Shown here one piece after another: positions 1 through 5,990 of a stretch of 7,948 nt of DNA; the stretch's first letter is position 1, and each line of letters begins with the position of its first letter. Location: positions 1-7,948 of the forward strand of contig BNUF01000105.1 of the NCBI GenBank assembly GCA_025997155.1, in the 5' to 3' direction. A model generated the notes under the pieces. The model was not told the origin of the DNA, did no database searches, and saw only the letters and a list, made by a program, of their open reading frames with translations. Source of the DNA: Clostridia bacterium. GTDB lineage: Bacteria; Bacillota; Clostridia; Lachnospirales; WQUN01. The position numbers and the translations under genes are program-made.

Positions 1-51
1 AACAACATCATTGCTACCGCAATGTGGGCATAATGCATTTATGTAAACCAT
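1..51 (-). CDS. IS1-like transposase (InsA-type zinc-ribbon N-terminus), 5' fragment cut by window edge
   Basis: Seventeen codons are visible, beginning ATG at 51-49: MVYINALCPHCGSNDVV. The CPHCGS motif is the first half of a zinc ribbon. This arrangement, a few residues, then CPxC, then a short run before a second Cys pair, is typical of the InsA/N-terminal domain of IS1-family transposases, where it binds the terminal inverted repeats. A strong Shine-Dalgarno (GGAGGT on the minus strand, about 57-62) and a near-consensus promoter precede it, so the start is secure. The catalytic DDE part and any InsA/InsB frameshift lie outside the window. Other zinc-ribbon proteins begin similarly; the terminal palindrome and the broken Clp gene next door are what favour a transposase. 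Confidence 0.6.
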   Translation of the reverse strand, partial: MVYINALCPHCGSNDVV

Positions 52-78
52 ATCTTACCTCCGTTATTTGTTACATAA

Positions 79-107
79 ATTATAACACATATTGGTAATG
101 TTGTCAA
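79..107 (-). promoter_or_regulatory. Near-perfect sigma-A-type promoter of the transposase
   Basis: On the minus strand TTGACA (107-102), a 17-bp spacer and TATAAT (84-79) match the consensus fully. The spacer and -35 overlap the terminal palindrome (94-125). A protein binding the IS end, such as the transposase itself, could therefore repress this promoter; that last point is inference. Confidence 0.8.
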
Positions 108-125
108 CTTATTTATGACATTACC
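94..125. repeat. Terminal palindrome of the IS-like element
   Basis: Arms GGTAATGT (94-101) and ACATTACC (118-125) are exact inverted repeats separated by 16 bp. They coincide with the junction to the Clp remnant and with the transposase -35 box. It is either a sub-terminal part of the inverted repeat or an operator for the transposase. Confidence 0.65.
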
Positions 126-621
126 GACTTGATGAGGTTATTTTATTCAGCGAATTGAGTGAATAAAATATATTTCAGATATGCAATATTATGCTGAAAG
201 ACGTTAAGTCCAAAGCCCGAAATCTCGGAATCAAGATAGATTTTGACAAAACCAATATTACCGAACTCGCCAGACTTGGTTACGACGCGGAATATGGTGT
301 GCGGCCGCTAAGGGCTAAACTTGACCCATAAGTCTACGGAAGCCAATATATTCGGGCTTTATGAGGGGATAAGCAAATCCCCTGCAACCGGAGCTATCTA
401 TACGAGCTCTTAAAAGATATGGGTCAAGTTTAGCGCTAAGGGGCGTAATTTCGGAAAAAATTGTGGACACATTATCAGATAAGATTCTTGCGGACGAGTT
501 AAATCATGTCGATAATATCCGCGTAATTTTTGATGAGAACGGTTTTGTCTTTTTTAATCAAAATCAAAAGAAACGGGCTGCGACAGCCTCAGAGAAAGGA
601 TTTCAATACTATGAAAACTAA
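126..621 (+). pseudogene. 3' remnant of a Clp-family AAA+ ATPase (ClpA/B/C-type), broken by IS, stop codon and MITE
   Basis: Codons from 128 read LDEVILFSELSE, then TAA at 164-166, then NIFQICNIMLKDVKSK and on to LARLGYDAEYGVRPLR ending at 313. This is the end of the second AAA+ module and its small C-terminal domain: the (R)LDE sensor region, the helical lid, then the GYDxxYGxRPLR sensor-2 motif, whose arginine contacts ATP in HSP100 unfoldases. At 314 a 121-bp element interrupts it. If 314-441 is skipped, the frame continues GVISEKIVDTLSDKILADEL and ends at TAA 619-621, matching the usual Clp C-terminus. The 5' two-thirds are missing from the window and should lie left of the IS if the IS simply inserted. 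Such proteins unfold substrates for ClpP or disaggregate proteins in the cytoplasm. This copy cannot make one. Choice between ClpB, ClpC and ClpA is open. Confidence 0.8.
307..441. mobile_element. MITE-like palindromic insertion (element 314-434) with 7-bp target duplication
   Basis: Perfect 17-bp terminal inverted repeats (GCTAAACTTGACCCATA at 314-330 and its reverse complement at 418-434) bound a 121-bp non-coding element. The direct repeats GCTAAGG at 307-313 and 435-441 are the target duplication (8 bp, CGCTAAGG, if the preceding C at 306/434 is counted). Inside are a perfect 7-bp hairpin (AGGGGAT 364-370, ATCCCCT 377-383) and a weaker GAGCT/AGCTC pair (391-395/405-409). No ORF is present, so it would have to be moved by a transposase encoded elsewhere. 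The insertion is independently proven by the host reading frame, which is restored exactly when the element and one duplicate are removed. I do not recognise the parent IS family. Confidence 0.85.
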
Positions 622-1057
622 AAAATTATGTGATGCGGTTGTCGGTTACATCAATCTCGGCGGAGTCGGATTTACGGTCGATTCGGATATTTTGCTAAAA
701 AAACGCAAGACATATAATCTGAAATTGAAAGCCGTTTTGACGCATAGAAACATTGAATTAGACGTTAAAATTATGGTCATCAAAATGTCCCAAGACGGTC
801 TCGATGGTTTCTTTTGTAGTGCTGTTTACAGAAATTTAACTGATTCACAAATGTCAGGTTTGAAAGAAATCTCAGAGAACTTCACGGGAGAATTTGCGGA
901 GGAGAACAAGTTGGACGCGTCTATAATGGCGTCGCAAATGCGGGAAAGATTGACAACTACGAGAATATCACGGGAACGTTTCCTAACGGCACAGGTACGA
1001 TTGACCCCTATACGCGGTATGCTACCGATGCCGACACTTATGACGCGTCTGGGGTAA
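611..1057 (+). CDS. PilZ-like domain protein, probably truncated/fused, with an unrelated out-of-frame tail
   Basis: The ATG at 611 is chosen for the AAAGGA at 595-600 (10-bp spacing); it overlaps the Clp stop at 619-621. Residues 14-21 (INLGGVGF) match the (D/N)xSxGG loop of PilZ domains. The alternating strands that follow, to about residue 91 (ending DSQMSGLKEI), fit a small PilZ beta-barrel, a c-di-GMP receptor often linked to flagellar or surface functions. The usual RxxxR half of the ligand site is absent from the called start. The same frame is open upstream, from TTG 530/ATG 533, and contains QRKDF just before 611, so the 5' end may be lost or altered. From about residue 100 (after about 908) the sequence is really flagellin DNA read in another frame, so the last 45-50 residues are probably not native. 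Domain call is moderate and functionality doubtful. Confidence 0.45.
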   Translation: MKTKKLCDAVVGYINLGGVGFTVDSDILLKKRKTYNLKLKAVLTHRNIELDVKIMVIKMSQDGLDGFFCSAVYRNLTDSQMSGLKEISENFTGEFAEENKLDASIMASQMRERLTTTRISRERFLTAQVRLTPIRGMLPMPTLMTRLG

Positions 1058-1878
1058 ATTTTCCGACCGTGGTTAATGGAGAGCTTGAACCCGCCGTTCA
1101 GACTTCGGTCGTTAGACTTACAATGAACGGACAAGTATACACTATGACGGCGGACTGGAAACCGACAGCGGCGCGGACTGACTCCGCCGCCACATGGTTG
1201 TGCGACTGCACCGTCGGGGTTCATAACAGAAATGAATGTACCAACCTTGATTTGGGTTTGGTGGCGGACGCGTTTGAGTTGCGTTTCAACCTAGACAGCA
1301 TAGCGCCACCTTTGCAAACGGGCGATAAGTTCATTGCCTTGCAACACCCGAGTCTGAACGGTCCTGGGTTAAGATACGACATAGTTGGCAGAGATATTGT
1401 TTACAATGTGGACCAGGACGCGTCCATCAGAGAATCTTGGGAAAGAGGTAAGGCACTGTATCTTCAGACAGGCGCGAACTCGGCGCAAGGGTACAATGTG
1501 CATCTGCCGAAATTGCTTGAAGGTATGAACGCGGCCACAGCGGGGTGCGTGTTTTGTGATTGCGCCTCACTTCGGTCGGCGAACCTCTTGACAAGAAAAA
1601 GCTCTACAGGAGCTCTTGACGTTTGCGACCTTGCTAACGATAATATCTCGGAGGTTCGCGGGTATATCGGGACGCAGATAAACAGGCTAATGTACGCGGG
1701 TAATTCCGTCGCGGTTTCTTCAGAAAACCTGTCCGCTGCGGAAAGCAGGATACGCGATGCGGATATGGCGAAAGAAACTATGAACCTTGCAAAATCAAAG
1801 ACTTTGGAACAATCGTCATTCTCTATGCTTGCGCAAGCCAATCAAACGCCGCAAACAGTACTTAGGCTTTTGCAATAA
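910..1878 (+). pseudogene. 5'-truncated flagellin: variable region plus C-terminal D1/D0 domains, no N-terminal half
   Basis: In the frame ending TAA 1876-1878, the protein has a Gly/Thr/Asn-rich variable part (about 910-1465). Next comes the LYLQTGANSAQ strand (about 1468-1500), which matches the LQIGAN motif before the C-terminal D1 helix. The last segment is the very conserved D1/D0 C-terminus: ALDV, EVRGYIGTQINRLMYAGNS, ENLSAAESRIRDADMAKE, MLAQANQTPQTVLRLLQ. Flagellin forms the filament, and both terminal helices are needed for export and polymerisation. The N-terminal D0/D1 domain (about 150 residues) is wholly missing. There is no ATG, GTG or TTG in frame between 844 and the GTG at 1069, and that one has no ribosome site. 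The piece directly follows PilZ-like DNA, so a deletion or recombination joined them. It carries seven Cys codons, unusual for flagellin. The 5' boundary is uncertain by some 30 bp. A translated product from 1069 is possible but unlikely. Confidence 0.8.
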
Positions 1879-1905
1879 CAAGCGGGTTAATCTCCGTCAA
1901 CCAGT

Positions 1906-1947
1906 AAAACTCTCGCAAGGTGAAATCAAACCTTGCGGGAGTTTTTT
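1906..1947 (+). terminator. Intrinsic, probably bidirectional terminator between flagellin remnant and HTH ORF
   Basis: A long stem pairs 1906-1920 with 1931-1945 (AAAACTCTCGCAAGG with CCTTGCGGGAGTTTT, one G-U pair) around a 10-nt loop. It is followed by a run of T (1942-1947). On the other strand the same hairpin is followed by TTTT, so it can also end transcription of the minus-strand Rpn/HTH unit, whose last stop codon (1948-1946) lies in the T-run. Confidence 0.85.
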
Positions 1948-2137
1948 ATCGTTTGACTACATATTTTGTATTTCGTGCCGTACCGATTTTTTCAATCGTC
2001 CCCGCCCGAAGCATATCCGCCAACACTTTTTCAACAGTAGTCGGGCTGACATCGGGCAGAATATAGCAAATTTCGCGCTTGGAAATCGGAAGTAGGCTAT
2101 TAAGTGCGGTCGTTTCAATTATTTGCCCTAAAAGCAT
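1946..2137 (-). CDS. Small winged-helix ORF resembling the C-terminal domain of Fic-family proteins
   Basis: The product is 63 residues starting ATG at 2137-2135. Residues 17-60 form a winged helix: SKREICYILPDVSPTTVEK (recognition-helix region), then LADMLRAGTIEKIG (wing lead) and TKYVVK. The LPDVS..TVE..L..ML..G.I.KIG pattern is that of the DNA-binding domain attached to the end of many bacterial Fic/DOC AMP-transferases (established family knowledge, matched from memory). No Fic core (HPFxxGNGR) is present nearby, so this is either a remnant or a free-standing small regulator. It begins 5 bp after the Rpn stop without a clear ribosome site, so translation would rely on coupling to the upstream gene. 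Confidence 0.5.
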   Translation of the reverse strand: MLLGQIIETTALNSLLPISKREICYILPDVSPTTVEKVLADMLRAGTIEKIGTARNTKYVVKR

Positions 2138-2142
2138 GCGGC

Positions 2143-2964
2143 TTATAGCTGTGTGCGTAATTTTTCAATTTCTTCGCGGGGCAGATTCGTTACTTTTTCG
2201 ATTTTATCTACGCCATCACCCATAGCCAACAGAGCTTTAGCAATTTCAATATCACGCTCCTGCAACGCTCCGTACAGGCGCGATTCCTCATCGCGGCGAG
2301 CCTTTTCTAGGGACTCGTACAGCATACGCGTCCGCTCGTCAGCGGATAATATTTGCAATACGCCGACAGCTTTTTTTATCTGCGGATTTGTTTGAGCAAC
2401 CATTTCCAGTTCCTCCTTCGTTTCGGCTTTAAGAAATGTAAGCCAGTCCCAAAGTTCCGTGCCGTCGTCGGCGTTCGGCAGTTTGGAAAGTTCAAGAGTG
2501 TGAATCTCCACAAGGTTGGTAAACCGTGATTTCGTCTTGCTGTCATAAAGTGTATAGTCGTTATGGTAAAAATCGCTGTCGTCAATGTAATCAAAGTTTG
2601 TGATTATAATACTTATGACTTTTTTAATATTTCTGTAATTGTCGCCATCGCCAATCTGCTCCGTCACCATTTTGGAATTGTAAAAAATTATTCTTTCTTT
2701 CAGTTCCGGTACAGGCGCGACTTGTATTTCAATGTCGATAGCTTTGCCAGATTTAGTTTTGACTTTCACATCAAGTATGCCGAGCTTATCATCGCCGAAG
2801 TCGCGGAGCAAGTGCGGGTCAACGATTGTAACCACGTCGTATTCGTCTGACGGCAAGTCAAGCACCGACTTAAGCAAATCCGTCAGCAAGTCTATGTTAC
2901 GCTCGTCACCGAACAACATCTTAAAAACTATATCCGACTTAGCAGGAAGAATTTCTCTGCTCAT
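2143..2964 (-). CDS. Rpn family recombination-promoting nuclease / PD-(D/E)XK nuclease-type putative transposase
   Basis: The product is 273 residues with start ATG 2964-2962, supported by GGTGA on the minus strand eight bases upstream. The N-terminus LPAKSDIVFKMLFGDERN is the hallmark opening of this family. The nuclease core shows D65 in GILDVKVKT and the E79-x-Q81 pair in IDIEIQVA, i.e. the PD-(D/E)XK metal site. WDWLTFLKAETKEELE (about 172-187) is the usual middle motif, and the C-terminal third is charged and helical, ending in a small helix-turn-helix-like tail (KIEKVTNLPREEIEKL). Rpn proteins are magnesium- or calcium-dependent DNA endonucleases that stimulate RecA-independent recombination; some are now proposed to act in phage defence. 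All key residues look intact, so the gene may be active. It is led by its own strong promoter and co-transcribed with the small winged-helix ORF. Confidence 0.85.
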   Translation of the reverse strand: MSREILPAKSDIVFKMLFGDERNIDLLTDLLKSVLDLPSDEYDVVTIVDPHLLRDFGDDKLGILDVKVKTKSGKAIDIEIQVAPVPELKERIIFYNSKMVTEQIGDGDNYRNIKKVISIIITNFDYIDDSDFYHNDYTLYDSKTKSRFTNLVEIHTLELSKLPNADDGTELWDWLTFLKAETKEELEMVAQTNPQIKKAVGVLQILSADERTRMLYESLEKARRDEESRLYGALQERDIEIAKALLAMGDGVDKIEKVTNLPREEIEKLRTQL

Positions 2965-3006
2965 AAATTGTTCACCACATTTAATATCATTCTTTACTAT
3001 ACTTCT

Positions 3007-3035
3007 ATTATACCGTATTAGCCGCAAAATTGCAA
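3007..3035 (-). promoter_or_regulatory. Promoter of the Rpn nuclease gene
   Basis: On the minus strand TTGCAA (3035-3030), a 17-bp spacer and a perfect TATAAT (3012-3007) lie 43 bp before the ATG at 2964. No competing signal is seen in the leader. Confidence 0.75.
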
Positions 3036-3039
3036 CGCC

Positions 3040-3068
3040 TTGATTTCTTAAGTTGTTTATGGTAAGAT
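3040..3068 (+). promoter_or_regulatory. Possible promoter of the PAP2 phosphatase gene
   Basis: TTGATT (3040-3045) and TAAGAT (3063-3068) are 17 bp apart, each four of six to consensus. A better -10, TAAAAT at 3068-3073, lacks a good -35. The weak match and the back-to-back position with the Rpn promoter make this tentative. Confidence 0.3.
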
Positions 3069-3133
3069 AAAATCATAATCGCTGTTCAGGAAGCAGGACG
3101 TTAAGTAACGCGAAAAAACGAGGAGGATTCGGT

Positions 3134-3739
3134 ATGTCAAAAAAACCGACCGTAGCTTTGGCGGCATTGATAACAGCATTTGCATTGACAGCGCTTTTTA
3201 CCGCCGCAGGATACCTTGACGCGCTGAACCACTCCCTCGCGGAAGCGGTTCAATCGCTTGAAGCACCTGCGCTGACAGCGTTTATGATTGCCGTTACGAC
3301 TATCGGAGAGTGGTTTGTGTACGCGCCTGCGGCGTTGCTGTTGCTGGTTATCCCGAAAACGCGGCGAAAAATCGGATTGCCCGTAACGCTTACTTTGGCG
3401 GCTTCGGCGGCGCTTAACGTCACTTTGAAAATGCTTTTCGCCATTCCAAGACCGGACGCTCACCGTTTAATCGCGGAAACAGGCTATGGATTCCCCAGCG
3501 GTCACGCGATGAATTCAACCGCGTTTGTCGGTATATGTGTGTTCTTGTTTATTCGAGGGGTACACAAATATAGTCAGAAAGTTTTCATAGTATGCCTGTC
3601 CGTTTTATTTTTGCTTTTGATGGGGCTTAGCCGTGTATATTTGGGTGTACATAACCCAACAGATATATTGGGCGGGTATTTGGCGGGATTTATTATATTG
3701 GCATCATCAATAATGGTCATCGAAAAGAAACATGGTTGA
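3134..3739 (+). CDS. PAP2-family integral membrane phosphatase
   Basis: The product is 201 residues; the start follows AGGAGG at 3121-3126. All three motifs of the PAP2/acid phosphatase superfamily are intact: K99 to P107 (KMLFAIPRP), P121-S-G-H124, and S166-R...H173...D177 (SRVYLGVHNPTD). The two histidines and the aspartate form the phospho-histidine catalytic triad. Hydrophobic segments near 7-27, 48-73, 84-104, 127-141, 149-165 and 180-195 fit the six-helix fold with the active site on the outer face of the membrane. Substrates in this group are lipid phosphates: phosphatidic acid, phosphatidylglycerol phosphate or undecaprenyl pyrophosphate. Which one cannot be told here. It stands alone between a divergent nuclease gene and a convergent kinase gene. 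It releases phosphate, so a link with the phosphorus-uptake genes to the right is possible but unproven. Confidence 0.9.
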   Translation: MSKKPTVALAALITAFALTALFTAAGYLDALNHSLAEAVQSLEAPALTAFMIAVTTIGEWFVYAPAALLLLVIPKTRRKIGLPVTLTLAASAALNVTLKMLFAIPRPDAHRLIAETGYGFPSGHAMNSTAFVGICVFLFIRGVHKYSQKVFIVCLSVLFLLLMGLSRVYLGVHNPTDILGGYLAGFIILASSIMVIEKKHG

Positions 3740-3896
3740 AAGAACGCGGCGACATTTCGCTTGGATTGAGAATCAAGCGATACCCCAACCTATCGGGAGT
3801 AGCTAACTTATCGCGCATACCGCCAAACTCGCGCCACAGTGGCGTTACGGGGGTTCGTCAAGCTCATTTCGAGGGTGTAAGACACAGGTCGAATGA
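3740..3896. other. Convergent intergenic gap with two small palindromes
   Basis: No gene is seen. TCGCTTG (3757-3763) pairs with CAAGCGA (3774-3780), and CGCCAC (3832-3837) with GTGGCG (3839-3844). Neither is followed by a T-run on either strand, so they are not convincing intrinsic terminators, though the first may mark the end of the phosphatase transcript. Confidence 0.4.
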
Positions 3897-5273
3897 TTAG
3901 GTAAAATCGGTATAAACAGAGGTTACCGCTTGGGGAAGGGACACGACAATCGTCGTCCCCTCCTCCTTTTCGCTTTGCAGAGAAATCTTTCCCCCGTAAA
4001 TTCCCACGATATGCTTTACGATTGACAGCCCCAGCCCTGTGCCGCCCACCTTTTTATTTCTGCCGTAATCAACTCTGAAAAACCGCTCGAACACTCGGGT
4101 CTGATACTCTTTCGGGATACCTATTCCTGTATCTTTCACCGTGAGAACAAGGTTTCCGCTTTCGTTTTTTAAGGAGATATAAACGCTGCCGCCCGGAATG
4201 TTATACTTGACGGCGTTTTCGATTAAGTTGATACAAAGCTCGTATATCTGCCGCCTGTCGGCGTGATACGACACCTCAGACAGCGCCATATGAACGGCGA
4301 TAGCGGTGTTATCCTTTACGGGCGATATGGCGGACGCGGCTTCTTTTACGACGTCGGCAAAATTGAACGCGGCATACTCGCTCTTTGCGGGACTTTCCGC
4401 GTTTGACTCAAGAGTTGAAATGGTTAATATATCGTTGATAAGTACGTTCATTCGCTTTGCTTCGGTCTCTATGCGGCTTATGATAACGCCCCGCTCATTT
4501 TCGCCCTCAATCATTCCGCGGCTCAGCATTTCTGAAAATCCGACAATTGAGGTGATAGGCGTTTTCAGCTCGTGAGAGGCGTTTGAGAAGAAATCGCGCT
4601 TTTGCCGTTCAAGCTGTTTTGCGTTGGTTTGGCGGGCAATCAGCGCTTCGTTCAGCTTGTCAATTTCAGGATATGAGGATTTATGCTGAGCAAGCCCGTC
4701 ATAATCGGAGGAGGAAAGCGCGCCGACCATTTTTTCGAGTGGATTTGTGACGGTTTTTGCGAATTTACCCGCAAGCAATAACGACAAAATCAGCGCGGAA
4801 ATCACCGCCGCAAGCACGGCGGGAAGCTGGGCGGCAAGGTTCGAGGCAAGCCCCGAATAGCCGTATGCCAGCCGAAGAACGTTGCCGTCGCCGGCTTTTA
4901 CGGCGGCATACATAAATCTGTCTCCTAAAGTCGCGCTTTTTCGCATAGCGACGGCGACGCTTCCGAAACCGGCGTTTCGCACTTCCTTGCGGTCCGCGTG
5001 ATTTTCCATATCGGCGGGGTTCGCCTGCGAATCGGCAATCACGGTTCCGTCAGAGGTTATAACGATCACGCGAATATTCCCCGCCGATTTTGAAAGTTCC
5101 GCCGCGTCAGAGTCGTATTTATAATTCTCCGATACGCACAGCGCCAGTTTTGTCAGCCATTCCTCCGTTTGATTTTGGGTATAAACGGCGTAACTCATCG
5201 CGGAAACAAAACCGCAAAGAAGTATTGCCGCGAAAGCCGTGACAATCAGTCTGTAATAAATCGCTCTCTTCAT
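3897..5273 (-). CDS. Sensor histidine kinase, PhoR-like
   Basis: The product is 458 residues with ATG 5273-5271. A GGAGAT ribosome site overlaps the stop of the upstream regulator gene. TM1 is about 8-31 and TM2 about 148-169. The extracellular loop between them (32-147) holds a small PAS/Cache-like sensor fold, visible as VIVITSDGTVIADS...MENHADRKEV, as in PhoR and WalK relatives. A short linker (about 170-225) leads to the HisKA box with phospho-acceptor H234 in NASHELKTPIT. The ATPase domain has N353 (LIENAVKYN), D381-TGIG, the FERFFR lid and the GGTGLGL box (410-416). It should autophosphorylate H234 and pass the phosphate to the partner regulator encoded 3 bp upstream. No cytoplasmic PAS domain is present, so it is shorter than B. 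subtilis PhoR. Phosphate as the signal is inferred from context only. Confidence 0.93.
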   Translation of the reverse strand: MKRAIYYRLIVTAFAAILLCGFVSAMSYAVYTQNQTEEWLTKLALCVSENYKYDSDAAELSKSAGNIRVIVITSDGTVIADSQANPADMENHADRKEVRNAGFGSVAVAMRKSATLGDRFMYAAVKAGDGNVLRLAYGYSGLASNLAAQLPAVLAAVISALILSLLLAGKFAKTVTNPLEKMVGALSSSDYDGLAQHKSSYPEIDKLNEALIARQTNAKQLERQKRDFFSNASHELKTPITSIVGFSEMLSRGMIEGENERGVIISRIETEAKRMNVLINDILTISTLESNAESPAKSEYAAFNFADVVKEAASAISPVKDNTAIAVHMALSEVSYHADRRQIYELCINLIENAVKYNIPGGSVYISLKNESGNLVLTVKDTGIGIPKEYQTRVFERFFRVDYGRNKKVGGTGLGLSIVKHIVGIYGGKISLQSEKEEGTTIVVSLPQAVTSVYTDFT

Positions 5274-5276
5274 ATT

Positions 5277-5972
5277 TTAATCTCCTATGAAGCGATATCC
5301 GACATTGCGTACTGTTTTTATGTATTTCGGATTTTCCGCGTTATCATTGATTTTCTGGCGCAGAGTGCGAATGTGCATATCAAGCGTCCTTGATTCCCCC
5401 GCGAAATCATAGCCCCACACAGCGCTTAGCAGCTCTTCGCGTGATATAATTCTGTCGCGGTTGCTTATAAGCATATAGAGTAACTCATACTCTTTGAAAG
5501 TCAAGTCAACAGGGGTTTCGCTTTGCGTTACCTCGCGTGTTTTGCAGTTTATAGATAAATCGGATATATGTATATCTTCGCTTTGACCGACCTCGTTTGT
5601 TTCAGTACGCCTAAGCAGTGAGCGAACGCGCGCGGCAAGCTCCATTACTCCGAAAGGCTTTGAGATATAATCGTCAGCACCCGAATCAAGCCCCGTGACC
5701 TTATCAAGCTCGGTGTCCTTCGCCGTCAGCAGTATAATCGGCAGCGCTTTTGTTTTTCGGTTGCCGCGTATTCGCTTTGTCGCCTCAAGCCCTGAAATCC
5801 CAGGCAGCATAATATCGAAAATAAGCATATTCGGCGGGTTCTCAAAAACAGCCTCAAGCGAATCTTCGGCGTTTTCAAAGGCAAAAACCGCGTATGAAAA
5901 AGAAGTCAAAGCAATCTTAATCATTTCGCGTATGCTTTCATCGTCTTCTATTATGAAAATCGTCTTTTTCAA
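5277..5972 (-). CDS. OmpR/PhoB-family response regulator (TTG start)
   Basis: The product is 231 residues. The receiver domain (1-120) carries the acidic pair E9/D10-D11, phospho-acceptor D53 (IFDIMLPG), T83 and K105 (SKPF). The C-terminal winged helix (about 133-231) has the TFKEYELLYML, SREELLSAVWGY, R-x-LDMHI-x-LRQKI and RNVGYRF signatures of OmpR/PhoB. Start choice: GAGGTGA (5984-5978, minus strand) is spaced 5 bp from a TTG at 5972-5970, giving MKKTIFIIEDDES, the usual regulator N-terminus. The in-frame GTG at 5981 would sit inside that ribosome site and has none of its own. It is the first gene of a two-gene operon, 3 bp before the kinase. It probably binds the direct repeats in front of the divergent transporter. 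PhoB/PhoP orthology is likely but not proven. Confidence 0.93.
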   Translation of the reverse strand: MKKTIFIIEDDESIREMIKIALTSFSYAVFAFENAEDSLEAVFENPPNMLIFDIMLPGISGLEATKRIRGNRKTKALPIILLTAKDTELDKVTGLDSGADDYISKPFGVMELAARVRSLLRRTETNEVGQSEDIHISDLSINCKTREVTQSETPVDLTFKEYELLYMLISNRDRIISREELLSAVWGYDFAGESRTLDMHIRTLRQKINDNAENPKYIKTVRNVGYRFIGD

Positions 5973-5990
5973 ATTATTCACCTCAAAAGG

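Larger units (their letters stand above)
1..125 (-). mobile_element. 5' end of an IS1-family-like insertion sequence (continues beyond the left edge)
   Basis: The element is recognised from a minus-strand transposase start (51 down to 1), its promoter, and a terminal palindrome GGTAATGT...ACATTACC (94-101 and 118-125). The right boundary is placed at 125 because reading of a Clp ATPase in the plus strand resumes immediately after it (codons for LDEVILF from 128). Seen on the minus strand the end starts GGTAATGTCATAAATAAG. Read rightwards from 94, GGTAATGTTGTCAACTTA also resembles the classical IS1 terminus GGTGATGCTGCCAACTTA (15 of 18, recalled from memory), so the exact terminus is somewhat ambiguous. 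If 125 is right, the target duplication should start GACTTGAT at 126. The family call is moderately sure, since only 17 codons are visible. Confidence 0.6.

Noticed and set aside
314..434. MITE region considered as a structured RNA or riboswitch
   Set aside because: Flanking direct repeats and exact restoration of the host frame show an insertion; no promoter or downstream gene in a regulated arrangement.
826..1224. Minus-strand open frame of 132 codons opposite the PilZ/flagellin junction
   Set aside because: It is antisense to recognisable flagellin and PilZ coding sequence, has no ribosome site and no familiar motif.
1069..1878. Flagellin fragment as an intact gene starting at GTG 1069
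   Set aside because: No ribosome site, no promoter, and the N-terminal D0/D1 domain essential for flagellin is absent; the same frame is open well upstream of the GTG.
1787..2095. Plus-strand open frame of 102 codons starting inside the flagellin C-terminus
   Set aside because: It runs through the terminator hairpin and antisense to the winged-helix ORF; the product is not protein-like.
2732..3043. Plus-strand frames opposite the Rpn gene
   Set aside because: Shadows of the Rpn coding sequence, without start signals.
3832..3844. Palindrome CGCCAC-A-GTGGCG as a terminator of the kinase operon
   Set aside because: One-base loop and no T-run on either strand.
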